Numbered from the stretch's first letter, positions 19,330-28,475 are shown. The stretch is DNA of 64,000 bases from Caballeronia turbans (GCA_001544655.2 FCOD02000007.1:62001-126000); one strand, 5' to 3'. A program made the numbers and translations. The notes: generated from the letters alone by a model not told the origin.

Positions 19330-19729
19330 GTGCGCGGGTTGATGATCAGAGGCACAGGCGTCTCACTGCCGACGTCGACACGGGTGCTGATCGCATCGCT
19401 CATCCTTGGGAAGTCCGTTCGGGTCGCAGACATGCTTGCGTTCAACAATCGCTTTGCCGACAAACCGCTCGCATGGAAGGCGCTGATATACGCACTCCTC
19501 GCGCTTATCGTCCGTTATGTCGAACGGGTCTATGAAGTCTGGAAGGAGGCGCCCGGCCCGCACGCAGCCAGTCAGCAGACCGGGCCGTTGCCAACTAGCC
19601 GCTTCCTGGCCGTGCAGATCCTTCTAGTGATGTTGATCTTCATGCGTCATCGCCGAGCTGTCGCGAGTATTCTGCCGCGGAAAAATCAAGGCAATTTTCC
19701 TTGGCCCCTTGCCCGCGCGGCTCGAATAA
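19330..19729 (+). pseudogene. Frameshifted, N-terminally truncated membrane protein
   Basis: Remnant of a small membrane protein of the type found in Burkholderiaceae with two to four helices. The first frame gives LIASLILGKSVRVADML, KALIYALLALIVRYVERVYEVWKE and RFLAVQILLVMLIFM. At about 19641-19646 the homology-like sequence moves one frame and continues CVIAELSRVF...IFLGPLPARLE to a TAA at 19727-19729. The span of 400 bases is not a multiple of three. The N-terminus also seems to lack a first membrane helix that relatives would have. Identification of relatives is from memory of the pattern, so the family is not named. Confidence 0.55.
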
Positions 19730-19766
19730 GGCCGCTTCCACTTAACCTGCGTCACAGGGGCAGCGA

Positions 19767-20531
19767 ATGACTGCGTTCGTCGATCACCCGGAGGTGTTGT
19801 TCGTCGTGCTTCTCGTGCTGTTCATCGGCGCGGTGGCCTTCGGTGCGTACGCGCTGCGGCGCATCGCCGTGCTGCCAGCGGAAGATCGCGAAGACTTAAA
19901 CCTCATCCAGACATCCACTTTGACGCTGCTCGCGCTGCTGGTCGGGTTCAGCCTTTCAATGGCGGTGAATCGCTACGACCTGCGCAAGACGCTGGAGGAA
20001 AGCGAAGCCAATGCCATTGGCACAGAATATTCGCGCGCGGATCTTGCCGGAGCGGCCGCCGGCGCGAAGATCAAGTCGGCACTGCTCCATTACACGAAGC
20101 TGAGACTGGCAAACTACCGGACGCGCTCGCCCGAGGAGCTCGCGAAAAACGTCCGCGATACGGCAAATGTCGAAACGGAACTGTGGCAGCTCGTGACACA
20201 AGTTGCGAAAGAGCAGCCGACACCGATCGGCGCGCTTGTCGTTGCTGGCATGAACGACGTCCTGAACTCGCAGGACTACGCCGAGGCCGCGCGCATCAAT
20301 CACATTCCCCTGGGCGCGTGGTATCTGATGATCATCATCGCGCTGCTCGGTTGCGTGGTGCAAGGTTATGGCGCGAAGGGCAACCTGCGCAAAGGGCTGC
20401 TCATTACGATTCTTCCGGTGACGGTCGCGCTGTCGCTCGCGCTCATCGCGGACATTGACAGCCCGAAAGGCGGACTCATCCACGTCGAGCCGCGGGATCT
20501 CGCGCGCCTGATGCAGTCGCTCGAGCAGTAA
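19767..20531 (+). CDS. DUF4239-like membrane protein
   Basis: Membrane protein of 254 residues: one N-terminal helix (LFVVLLVLFIGAVAFGAYAL), a second (TLTLLALLVGFSLSMAV) followed by NRYDLRKTLEESEANAIGTEYSR, a long soluble helical region, then two C-terminal helices (WYLMIIIALLGCVVQGYG; LLITILPVTVALSLALIADID). The order GFSLSMAVNRYDLRK...EANAIGT is typical of DUF4239 (bestrophin-like) proteins. Function is unknown. ATG at 19767 is adopted. Confidence 0.75.
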   Translation: MTAFVDHPEVLFVVLLVLFIGAVAFGAYALRRIAVLPAEDREDLNLIQTSTLTLLALLVGFSLSMAVNRYDLRKTLEESEANAIGTEYSRADLAGAAAGAKIKSALLHYTKLRLANYRTRSPEELAKNVRDTANVETELWQLVTQVAKEQPTPIGALVVAGMNDVLNSQDYAEAARINHIPLGAWYLMIIIALLGCVVQGYGAKGNLRKGLLITILPVTVALSLALIADIDSPKGGLIHVEPRDLARLMQSLEQ

Positions 20532-20867
20532 CTCGCTTCCGACCTGGAGACGCTGCACACAACTCCGCAAACGCAAGACGCGATCTGGCGCTGCCTTGAG
20601 GTGGCACCGGACCCTGGAAGTTCTGGAACTTGGGCGCTCTTTCGTGTTGGGCGCGGCGCGGGGGCCTGCGGGCGGCGCGGTCGGCTGAATTCAGACGGGC
20701 AGGATTTGGGTGGCTTGCGATAGGCTACGATAGCGCAAACGACGTTGGCGACTTGGCCGGACCGGAGAGGAATAATCCGACCGCGGCCCGGGCGCCCTCG
20801 GCCCAGTTTGCTCCGTCGGCATGACGGCAACCGCGACACGGCATCGCACTTCTGATTTGGAGAATCA
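20532..20867. promoter_or_regulatory. Intergenic region upstream of the sensor kinase
   Basis: About 335 bases, very GC-rich in the middle, with no supported gene. Control elements for the kinase gene are expected near the right end; no specific box identified. Confidence 0.3.
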
Positions 20868-21986
20868 ATGAGCCTCGCCAACTTCATTGAAGCCGATCTT
20901 TCCGGGCTGATTGACGACTGGACCGGCTACGCCCTTGCACTCAGCCAAGAGGGCAGCCAGCTCTCTGAAACGCAACTGCGTGATTCGGCCGCCGAGATAT
21001 TGAGCGCGATTGCCGCCGACATGCGCGACACCCAGAGCCCAGCGCAGCAGCAGAGCAAGTCGCGGGGCGAACAGCAGGAACGGGAAACGAGCTTCGATCG
21101 CGTCGCGCAGCAGCACGCAGAGGCTCGTCTCTCGCATGGTTTCGGTATCAACGATGTCGTGGCAGAGTTTCGTGCGCTGCGGGCCACGGTGTTGCGACGC
21201 TGGCAGAAGACCTCACCAGACGGTGCTATAGCGTTTCAGGAAATGATTCGTTTCAATGAGGCAATCGATCAAGTGCTCGCGGAATCGGTACGACACTACG
21301 CGTATCGGACGGCGCGCATCCGGGACCTGTTTGCCGGCGTGCTTGCACACGACCTGCGCTCCCCGCTTGGCGCGATACTTAACTCGAGCGAAGTGCTTCT
21401 GCACGACGAAAGCCTGTCTTCAGCCAGTGTGAGAGCGGTCGCATTCGTACAGCGCGGAGCAATGCGCATGAAACAGATGATCGACGACTTGCTCATCTTC
21501 ACACGCACCCGTCTGGGTGACGCAATGCCGGTCAGCTTTACGTCGCAGGATATGGGGCGTATCTGTGCCGACGCGGCGGACGAAGTGCGCGCGTCATACC
21601 CAAATGCGCACATCGACCTGCGTCTTGGGGGCACACTGCAAGGCCGATGGGATGCGAGCCGGCTCGGACAGTTGATGGTCAATTTGCTGACCAATGCCGT
21701 GCGATATGGCTCGGGTCCGATTGTCGTCGAAGCTAAGGGTCAAGACGAACAGGTGACCGTGATCGTTTCGAACGCAGGCGATCCGATACCGGAGGCCGCG
21801 CTTCCTACGCTTTTCGATCCGCTGACAAGGGCGGTTTCTCCTAACCACAGTGGGACCGCAGCCGGTGTGGGCCTGGGCCTTTACATCTGCCGCTGCATTG
21901 CCCTCGCGCACCAGGGCAGGATAAGCGTCGAATCGACGGAACGCGGGACTCGATTCATCGTGCACATGCCACGTTCACCGGCCTAA
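20868..21986 (+). CDS. Sensor histidine kinase with RsbRD-type N-terminal domain
   Basis: Soluble two-component kinase of 372 residues. The helical N-terminal domain (residues 1-130, with LIDDWTGYAL and the helix AEARLSHGFGINDVVAEFRALR) resembles the RsbRD/globin-like sensor N-domain of stress regulators. It is followed by HisKA with AHDLRSPLGAIL (about residue 160) and a HATPase with NLLTNAVRYG, an N-G-D variant at the G1 box (VSNAGDPIP) and GVGLGLYICR. No membrane segment is present. No response regulator is adjacent, so it is an orphan. The ATG has GGAGAATCA upstream. Confidence 0.85.
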   Translation: MSLANFIEADLSGLIDDWTGYALALSQEGSQLSETQLRDSAAEILSAIAADMRDTQSPAQQQSKSRGEQQERETSFDRVAQQHAEARLSHGFGINDVVAEFRALRATVLRRWQKTSPDGAIAFQEMIRFNEAIDQVLAESVRHYAYRTARIRDLFAGVLAHDLRSPLGAILNSSEVLLHDESLSSASVRAVAFVQRGAMRMKQMIDDLLIFTRTRLGDAMPVSFTSQDMGRICADAADEVRASYPNAHIDLRLGGTLQGRWDASRLGQLMVNLLTNAVRYGSGPIVVEAKGQDEQVTVIVSNAGDPIPEAALPTLFDPLTRAVSPNHSGTAAGVGLGLYICRCIALAHQGRISVESTERGTRFIVHMPRSPA

Positions 21987-22322
21987 TGGGATGGGAGCGG
22001 TCATGAGTAACTAGATCCAATGAAAGGCGACCGACACTTACGAACCTGGAGGCCCTTTCGTGCTAGCGGCCGACTTCCTTAGGTTCATCAATGCCGCCGA
22101 AAACGAACTAATACCCCGGTTGTCGTTTGTGCCATTTCAAGTTATCCAGAACATGTCAAAGGACCAACAGGTCTATGCACGTGGTCTCTGCCCAACCGCA
22201 CTGCTAGCACTGCGTCGGAAGGATCAGGCGCTGGTACCGCAGCGGAAGGTTCTTCTTCACGCATAACTCCTTCTCATCAGCACGTCTCCCGGATCCGGGT
22301 CGCAAGCCACAGCACCGTTCCC
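21987..22322. other. Intergenic region with a weak 68-aa reading frame
   Basis: About 335 bases between convergent genes. A frame at 22060-22266 starts with GTG seven bases after GGAGG, which is a good site, but the product (FLRFINAAENELIPRLSF...) matches nothing I know. Left unassigned. Confidence 0.3.
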
Positions 22323-23039
22323 TCATGCACGACCGTCTCTTGGCACTGCACGGTTGCGCCCCGGTGACGGATCAACGCCAGTTGCTGTGCCGGCGCTTTC
22401 TTCAAACGGCGGCTGGTGGCGAAAGCCGGCGCCGCCAGAGACGATTGCGATGATCGCGCCCACGACAAGCGCGGCAAAGGAGAACCAGCTCGCACGCGCC
22501 ACGCCCCGAGCAGCTGTATCGGCCGTCTCACGCGCCGTTTGCTCGGCCTGCGGACCTGACGCGGCCGATGCTGCCGAGGCGACTGCCGCTTGTACTTGCT
22601 GTTTCGCGGTATCAACCATCGACGTGTTGGTGCCCGCCTGGTTTCCGGCAGTCGCGCCTACCTGCGCCGTCGTTGCGGCGACACTGCCGGCAGTACTGAC
22701 CGCGCCGGTGATCAGCGACGTCATGCCGTACACAATAAGCAGCGTCATCACCGCCCAGGACAATAGGCCGTGCAGCCACCCCAGCACCGGTGCGCAGCGG
22801 CCTGCGTAGTAGGAGCCAACAAAGACTGCCAGTACCGTGGTGACGATGACCCAAACCCCGGACCCAAAGCCAAACCCGTGCAACGGATCGGGCTTCGACA
22901 TTGGCGACAGCAGCGATGCCCCAATGGCCGTACCGAGAACGCTCATGATGAGGTAGACGACCATCGAAAGGATGACGCCAGCGATTATTGAGGCCCATGA
23001 CAGCCGGGGCAGTCCATCTCGAGTGGTTAGAAGTTTCAT
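22323..23039 (-). CDS. Conserved membrane protein of unknown function
   Basis: About 238 residues with four to five hydrophobic helices: WASIIAGVILSMVVYLIMSVLG, WVIVTTVLAVFVGSYYAGR, LLSWAVMTLLIVYGMTSLIT and a last helix FAALVVGAIIAIVSGGAG, separated by a long Ala/Thr/Gln-rich loop predicted as coiled coil or periplasmic linker. Proteins with a WASIIAGV-type first helix and an Ala-rich loop are common in Burkholderiaceae and rhizobia, with unknown role. ATG at 23039 has GGATGA upstream; a TTG at 23051 would add four residues. Confidence 0.65.
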   Translation of the reverse strand: MKLLTTRDGLPRLSWASIIAGVILSMVVYLIMSVLGTAIGASLLSPMSKPDPLHGFGFGSGVWVIVTTVLAVFVGSYYAGRCAPVLGWLHGLLSWAVMTLLIVYGMTSLITGAVSTAGSVAATTAQVGATAGNQAGTNTSMVDTAKQQVQAAVASAASAASGPQAEQTARETADTAARGVARASWFSFAALVVGAIIAIVSGGAGFRHQPPFEESAGTATGVDPSPGRNRAVPRDGRA

Positions 23040-23349
23040 GGGATCATCCAAATAGTAAGTGAACGCGTAAAGCCCGCTTTCAGCCGCGGCCTTTCAAGCA
23101 GCGCAAGCGTCGTGCCCATCAAATGTCGTCGGTGGCGCTGGACGCACGCTTGGGTGCCGATCTACAGACATTCGCCATTCCTAATTGAAATTCACGTCGA
23201 CGCGAGCAAGTCCTTCGTCATACTATGAAACGATGATCGCGGCCGCGGGAAGGACCCGGAAGTGGCTCTTCCTGCCCTCCACCGCGCGCGTTTCATCGGC
23301 GCGCATGTGGCGACGCAATGTGGTGAACCCGTTCTGGAAGGTGGCGGAA

Positions 23350-23493
23350 ATGTTAACGACGACGGTGGTTCTGTTGCTCCTTGGCGCGGCACTCGCCGTT
23401 TATCTCAACGACAAGAACGGCGAGAGCAGTAGTCTATGGGCGCAATGGGAGCGCGAACTAAAGACAACCAGAAAGACGCATGAAGATGCATGA
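23350..23493 (+). CDS. Possible small single-helix membrane protein
   Basis: Frame beginning MLTTTVVLLLLGAALAVYLN, a clear transmembrane helix, followed by a polar tail ending RKTHEDA (about 47 residues). A frame open from 23185 could extend it. The helix is convincing, but the site before the ATG is weak and no family is recognised. Confidence 0.35.
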   Translation: MLTTTVVLLLLGAALAVYLNDKNGESSSLWAQWERELKTTRKTHEDA

Positions 23494-23689
23494 GCTCGAG
23501 TTCAATGCATTTATCGCCGCGCAGACTCTATCGGAGAGGAAGAAATGATCGCTATCGCCGCAAAGCCTTATCGAGGCATCGCCGGATGCGGCGCTTTCCG
23601 GCAGCTCCAGGCTGAACATGAGCCCGTGCGGTGTTAAGGACCGGCATTTGCTGGACACGGTTGAACAGCCTGAAGCGCGAGGAGCCTTG

Positions 23690-23983
23690 ATGGGTGCAAC
23701 CGGTAGACGCCCTAAAATCGTTCTCTTCCAGTCGAAATCTGTGCCTGCGATGCCTGGTCACTCTCAAAGCGACTTCCAAATATATGCCTCTTATCGCGGA
23801 TCGCTTTCGAGTGGGTTCTACGGAACCTTGAAGGTGGTGCGCAAGACTGACGGCCGACTGCTTTATCCGTTTGATGGCGCCCCAGACATCGGCCCGTTTA
23901 GTACGAGTACGGGCGCCGTAGCGGCGGCGCAGCAGCGCGGCATTGCGATTGTCGACGGGGATCTCGCGCGGCCGGAGCTTTAG
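23690..23983 (+). CDS. DUF6723-like small protein
   Basis: Soluble protein of about 97 residues with the motif FQIYASYRGSLSSGFYGTLK and then VVRKTDGRLLYPFDG and AQQRGIAIVDGDLARPEL, a pattern I recall from small Burkholderia proteins assigned to DUF6723. Start is uncertain: ATG at 23690 is preferred; an earlier in-frame ATG at 23618 or a later one at the MPGHSQS segment are possible. Function unknown. Confidence 0.6.
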   Translation: MGATGRRPKIVLFQSKSVPAMPGHSQSDFQIYASYRGSLSSGFYGTLKVVRKTDGRLLYPFDGAPDIGPFSTSTGAVAAAQQRGIAIVDGDLARPEL

Positions 23984-24385
23984 AATGAACACAACCCATC
24001 GCCCAGCCCGCTGAGCCGCTGAGTTCATCGCGCGACGAACATCAAACGTGGCGAGGCGCCGGCAAAGGGCGGGCCAGATTGCAAGGTGAGCTCCGTTACG
24101 TCAAATCAACTCAATGTGGCGACGCTTGGCCCGTTTTACCTCCTTTTGGGATTGTCCTGGACAGCCTTGTGCCCGACATAGAATTTGGATGATCCGGGAG
24201 CCGTTAGCAGGCCGGGCGGTCATCTGGAATCCCGCCAACGACCTTATCCGGCTGGGATGGTCGCTTGCGACGGCACGCTCAATCCATGCCTATATGCGGG
24301 GCAATACAGTGAATTTCTACGCTTTTCCTGGGCCTTCGCTTGCCGCCGTCAATTGCCCATCGTGAAGCTGGACGAGCGCCCGTAC
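23984..24385. other. Unassigned DNA before the nadE fragment
   Basis: About 400 bases. Open frames run through it (for example one from 24114 ending near 24365), but none shows recognisable homology or a strong start. It may be rearranged debris linked to the nadE fragment that follows. Confidence 0.3.
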
Positions 24386-24670
24386 GACGTACTGCCGCTT
24401 TCTGGCCTGACGAAGCGTCGCGTCCGTGCGCTGGCCCGGTCGCTGGGCGCCGAGGATCGTTTGGTCATGAAAGTGCCCACCGCGGATCTGGAATTGCTGA
24501 CCCTTCAGCGTCCCGACGAAGATAGCTACGGTATCAGCTACAAAAATATCGACGACTTTCTCGAAGGCAAGGAAGTCACTGCCGAAATCACCTCTAACAT
24601 CAAATGCTTTTACGAGGCGACGTGGCAAAAACGCTCGCTGCCGGTGGCAATACTGCCCGATGGAAACTAA
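24386..24670 (+). pseudogene. nadE: 3' fragment of a second NAD+ synthetase gene
   Basis: About 94 codons match the C-terminal third of NH3-dependent NAD+ synthetase: LPLSGLTKRRVRALARSLGA, VMKVPTADLE, LQRPDEDSYGISYKNIDDFL, EGKEV and KRSLPVA. The complete nadE of this window (50986-51846) has the same blocks with scattered substitutions (ARSMGA, QRPDEESYGIT). The N-terminal ATP-binding half, including SGGVDSS, is absent. The frame stays open about 200 bases upstream, but that part does not resemble NadE. The fragment is too diverged to be a recent duplication; it is more likely an old truncated paralogue or foreign copy. Confidence 0.8.
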
Positions 24671-24921
24671 TACGATGCACTCGGGCTGCGTTGCTCGACA
24701 CAGTCGGTACGCTGCAACGTGACGGAAGTAACGCCGGGCAGCATCATTGCCCGCGACGCGAATCGGCGAAACGCCGAGGCTTCGCCATAGCAGTTAAATT
24801 CGAGACGCCGCTGACCCAGCTGGTGACTGCAAACAAGCCCCTCGTCAGCCATGAGTGCGAGCACACGGGATGGGTCGATCGGCGGGGCGCCGCATCCAAG
24901 GAGTGTTATGGTCGCACGCAT
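24667..24921 (-). CDS. Small hypothetical protein, 84 aa
   Basis: Start ATG at 24921 is supported by GGAGG four bases upstream. The product (MRATITLLGCGAPPIDPSR..., with LMADEGLVCSHQL and LEFNCYGEASAFRRF) reads like a small alpha/beta, possibly ferredoxin-like, fold. No family assigned. It is convergent with the nadE fragment and overlaps it by four bases. Confidence 0.55.
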   Translation of the reverse strand: MRATITLLGCGAPPIDPSRVLALMADEGLVCSHQLGQRRLEFNCYGEASAFRRFASRAMMLPGVTSVTLQRTDCVEQRSPSASY

Positions 24922-24969
24922 GTCGCCTCCGGTCTGTCGGTCCTGCAATTCGTTGCCGCGAACCTGAAT

Positions 24970-25182
24970 TTATGATCCATACGTCGCTACCGACCGATGG
25001 CAGCGGATTTTGGTCCCGCTGGGTCCGTCGTACGACAACGGTGGCGCGTCCGCGCCGACGTAACCTCTCACCATGACTTCTAGATCGGCCCGGTCGGTCT
25101 CGGTCGCAGGCGTCTCAGGAGGCGTCTTCGCCTGAATATCCCTCGGTTGCGACTGAGTGAGGTTGGATTCGGCGTTGTTCAT
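24970..25182 (-). CDS. Possible small hypothetical protein, 70 aa
   Basis: Hydrophilic product rich in Pro, Thr and Glu at its N-terminus (QPRDIQAKTPPETPATETDR), with no motif recognised. The start site is weak. Kept as tentative because of its position in line with the neighbouring minus-strand small gene. Confidence 0.35.
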   Translation of the reverse strand: MNNAESNLTQSQPRDIQAKTPPETPATETDRADLEVMVRGYVGADAPPLSYDGPSGTKIRCHRSVATYGS

Positions 25183-25374
25183 TAGCAGGCCTGTCTGGTT
25201 TTAGTCGCCGATAAGAAGGAAACTTCCCATTCGCATTTCCTGCAACTACCTTCAGCATCGACCATGCCTCAGCCGCGACCTGGCAACGCACGCACTCGGC
25301 GGACAAGAAGGCCGAGGCCTCGGCACAGCAGTTGCTCATTCTTAAGCCCGACATTTCAATCCAGGGAGCATCCC

Positions 25375-25917
25375 GTGAAAACAAATATGGCTATCCGCGC
25401 AACGACAATCGTCGCGCTACTTGGCGCTTTCTCGCCAGCCTTCGCTCAAACACAAGCTGCGAGTACGACACAAGCCAACGACCTCTCTCCAGTCGACAAA
25501 GCGTTCGTGCAGGCCGCATCCGAATCAAGTTCGACCGAGATCGACACGGCAAAGCTCGCCACGAAGCAGTCCCAGGACAAGGACGTTAAAGACTTCGCCC
25601 ATCAGATGATGATTGACCACACCAAGCTGACGGTTCAGCTCAAGATGGCGGCGCCGCACGGCGTCGTAGTTCCCAAAGATAATTCGGATCCCGCAGTGCT
25701 CGACGCGCTCAAACCGTTGAAAGGGAAGGCGTTCGACGCTGCCTATATCAAGACCGTTGGTGTCGAAGGACACCAAAAGGCGGTCGCAGCCTTTCAGAAA
25801 GAAGCTCAAGAGGGACAGAATGCAGATCTGAAAAAAGCTGCCGCAAAGGCGCTGCCGACTATCCAGCATCATCTCGAGATGGCGCAAGCGCTGGCGGCAA
25901 AGAAGGGGGTGAAGTAA
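25375..25917 (+). CDS. DUF4142 exported ferritin-like protein
   Basis: Periplasmic protein of 180 residues with a signal peptide (MKTNMAIRATTIVALLGAFSPAFAQ) and a four-helix DUF4142 domain: FVQAASESSSTEIDTAKLA, VKDFAHQMMIDHTKL, FDAAYIKTVGVEGHQKAV and QHHLEMAQAL. The conserved His positions (HQMMIDH, GHQ, HHLEM) fit the ferritin-like fold. GTG at 25375 is chosen because GGGAG is six bases upstream; an ATG four codons downstream is the alternative. Such genes often sit with DUF892 and catalase genes in stress islands, as here. Confidence 0.85.
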   Translation: MKTNMAIRATTIVALLGAFSPAFAQTQAASTTQANDLSPVDKAFVQAASESSSTEIDTAKLATKQSQDKDVKDFAHQMMIDHTKLTVQLKMAAPHGVVVPKDNSDPAVLDALKPLKGKAFDAAYIKTVGVEGHQKAVAAFQKEAQEGQNADLKKAAAKALPTIQHHLEMAQALAAKKGVK

Positions 25918-26139
25918 CGACCGCGTGATGGGTGTATACCCGACTTACGCTATCGCGCGCTCTGGGACGCGGCATATCCATTGCTGAACAAGCACTGCTT
26001 CCAATACCGCGGTTACACCGGACCATGTCTAGGCGCGGGAGACGTAGTCCGGTGCTTTCGGCGAGAGGAATAAAGGGTCCTTTGATGCATGGGTGCGTCC
26101 GCTGAAAAGCGGGCCGCTACAAACCAACCGGAGAAATTC

Positions 26140-26670
26140 ATGGCTGCAAAAACCTTAAACGACTTGTTCGTGCATGCGCTGTCGGACGTCTATAGTGCCG
26201 AGAAACAGCTGACTAAGGCGCTTCCCAAGCTCGCCCGAGCTGCGACCAATCCTGAGCTTGCCGCCGCCTTCAAGACCCATCTTGAAGAAACACAGGGGCA
26301 GATCGAGCGAATTGACCAGGTGGTCGAAAACACGGACATCAAGCTCAAGCGCGTAAAGTGCGTTGCAATGGAGGGGCTCGTTGAGGAGGGGCAGGAGCAG
26401 ATTGAAGAAATCGAGCAGGGGCCCATTCTCGACGCGGCCTTGATTGCAGCTGCGCAGAAAGTCGAGCACTACGAAATCGCGACCTATGGGACGTTAGCGG
26501 CGCTCGCAAAAAAGCTAGGCTACACCGACGCGATGAATCTGCTGCTTGAAACGCTAAAAGAAGAAAAGGCAACGGACGAAAAACTGACGTTGTTGGCCGA
26601 GCAACAAGTGTCCGAAGAAGAGGCTGGAACGCCGGCCGTGAAGCAAGCTGGAAAGCGAAGCGTGAATTAA
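26140..26670 (+). CDS. DUF892 (YciF-like) ferritin-like stress protein
   Basis: Cytoplasmic four-helix protein of 176 residues. The start MAAKTLNDLFVHALSDVYSAEKQLTKALPK is the typical DUF892 N-terminus, and HLEETQGQIERIDQV, CVAMEGLVEEGQ, VEHYEIATYGTL and LLLETLKEEKATDEKLT follow in order, with metal-binding-type Glu/His positions. Start ATG at 26140 has GGAG six bases upstream. Family members are induced by osmotic or oxidative stress and adopt a ferritin-like dimetal fold. A strong stem-loop lies 12 bases after the stop. Confidence 0.9.
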   Translation: MAAKTLNDLFVHALSDVYSAEKQLTKALPKLARAATNPELAAAFKTHLEETQGQIERIDQVVENTDIKLKRVKCVAMEGLVEEGQEQIEEIEQGPILDAALIAAAQKVEHYEIATYGTLAALAKKLGYTDAMNLLLETLKEEKATDEKLTLLAEQQVSEEEAGTPAVKQAGKRSVN

Positions 26671-26682
26671 CGACACCTGCCG

Positions 26683-26723
26683 GGGCGCAGCTATGGGCCG
26701 CGGCGCGCCCGATAGCTGCGCCC
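26683..26723 (+). terminator. 12-bp perfect stem-loop downstream of the DUF892 gene
   Basis: GGGCGCAGCTAT (26683-26694) is the exact reverse complement of ATAGCTGCGCCC (26712-26723). The loop contains a nested GGGC/GCCC pair. No T-run follows. Likely a transcription end or RNA-stability element for the DUF892 gene. Confidence 0.55.
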
Positions 26724-27104
26724 GCCGCGGAATGAAATTGCCGGAGAGCGCGGACGACGTTGTAGCTGAGGGTGGCGAAACGCGGCAAGATGATGCGCGC
26801 ATCGGTGCTCCTGACGCCGTTCCGTGTCCCTCGTGCGCAGCGATTCGACGGCAGACTGTGACGACGCACGACAAACGGCACCGAACGCGGCCATCGCCGC
26901 CCGAGGGTGCAACAGGGCGAGGTCTGCGCTGTCGTTCGACGCGGCCCCAACTGAGCGCCGAAGGTACTACTGCCGTTGCGATCTAATCAATCGGCTCCCG
27001 ATGAACTGGCAAGTCCGTTCTGATGTAACAGTGGGCATATAAAGTCGATTATGGGTCGGACCGCGCCCAAGCGCGGTCCATGCGTCAGACGCTCTCTGCT
27101 GCAC
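26724..27104. other. Intergenic region between convergent genes
   Basis: About 380 bases between the stem-loop and the converging catalase gene. No gene supported; several overlapping frames here are composition artefacts. Confidence 0.3.
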
Positions 27105-27974
27105 TCAGACAGCTTTACCCGAGCCAAGGTCCGCGCCGGTGGTCGGGTCGGTGGTTGGATCGGATGCGGTGCGCGAGGCCATCGACTGAAGCACCTGCAC
27201 GTCTTCTTCAGACACCGTAACGGTTGCCGTTCCGTCGCCACCGTCGACAGCCGGCTGTGGGTCCTCCACAAATTCCCAGTCGCCGGCTTCGTTCCACGGA
27301 CCGCGAGCGTCGCCCCCTTTGGACATGTTGAAGTACACGCTTGTGAATTCCGGGTTACCTGGCAACTTGCCTTGCGGGAAGTTCGGCTGAATGGAATGCA
27401 GCGCTTTTTCGAACGACTTCTGGTGCGCGATCTCACGCGTCATCAGAAAGCCCAGTGCGTCCTTGATGCCAGGGTCTTCAGTGACGTTGATAAGCCGTTC
27501 ATAGATGATCTTCGCGCGGGCTTCGGCGGCGATATTCGAACGCAAGTCGGCAGTGGGCTCACCGATCGTGTCGATGTACGCTGCAGTCCAAGGTACGCCT
27601 GCCGAGTTGGTCAGCGACGGGCCGCCGCCGTACAGAATCGAGGTGATATGCGAGTCATTGCCGGCGCCGGTGAGCGACCTGTAAAGCTCCGCCTCCTGCT
27701 CGACGCCCTCGGCCAGTTGACCTTTCGCCCCTTTGTTGAGCATTGCCACAATCGAACCGATGACTTCGAGGTGGCTGAGTTCCTCAGTAGCAATGTCGAA
27801 CAACAGATCCTTCCGGCCAGGATCGTCTTCACCGACCGCCTAGGTGAAGTAGCGGCACGCAGCGGCTAGTTCGCCTTGCGGCCCGCCGAATTGCTCCAGT
27901 AGTAGATTAGCCAGACCGGGGTTCGGCGTCGCAACGCGGACGGTGTATTGCAAGCGTTTGTTATGGACGAACAT
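27105..27974 (-). pseudogene. Manganese catalase with an in-frame amber codon
   Basis: Non-haem dimanganese catalase (hydrogen peroxide to water and oxygen), about 289 residues if read through. The gene starts at ATG 27974 (AAAGGAG upstream) with MFVHNKRLQYTVRV and NLLLEQFGGPQGELAAACRYFT, then meets TAG at 27842-27840. The same frame continues AVGEDDPGRKDLLFDIATEELSHLEV, with metal-ligand Glu/His residues (EELSHLE, and later MTREIAHQKSFEKAL). The stop replaces a position expected to be Gln (CAG to TAG). Nothing else is damaged, so the mutation is recent, an assembly error, or suppressed. Translation from a downstream start would lack the first metal-binding helix. Confidence 0.85.
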
Positions 27975-28475
27975 ATCAACGGCTCCTTTCAGTGGGCACA
28001 TACGCAGCCCGTCCCGGCACCGCGTACACAATGATTATGAGAAGTCACCTTGGAGCGACCGAGCGGAGCGACTAAGCGTCACTGTTGTCCTTCGCCTCAA
28101 AGTCTCAGCGCATCGAATGTGCACTGGGCGTGTTGCGGCACCTGCCGCGTGACGAACGGGGCCGCTTCGCGCTTCGAAACGCATTCACGGCCCACCGTAG
28201 TCGCGCAATCCTTATGCCATCCTCTTGACTGACCGTCCCCTCGACGGTAATCGCGGAACGTCGATAAGTGACCCGCTGATCTGCGCTCGTTAACCGCTTA
28301 AACCGGTCGATTCAGGTCTGTGTCTTGTGGATCGAAACAAGATGTTCGATTGGCCGTCGTTGCGAATTACTGCTTCGACGAACGAGGTGTGTCGATCCAC
28401 TTGAGCCGCTCTCTGACAGTGCCAAACACGGAACAGAGATGTTCGAACGACCGGCCGGATCTGTTACCGTCGGAC
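27975..28475. other. Intergenic region without a supported gene
   Basis: About 500 bases between two minus-strand genes. It must hold the catalase promoter (near 27990-28060), but no clear boxes or repeats were identified. Confidence 0.3.

Noticed and set aside
22060-22266. 68-codon frame with a good GGAGG-GTG start
   Set aside because: No recognisable family and an unusual product; noted as tentative in the intergenic entry only.
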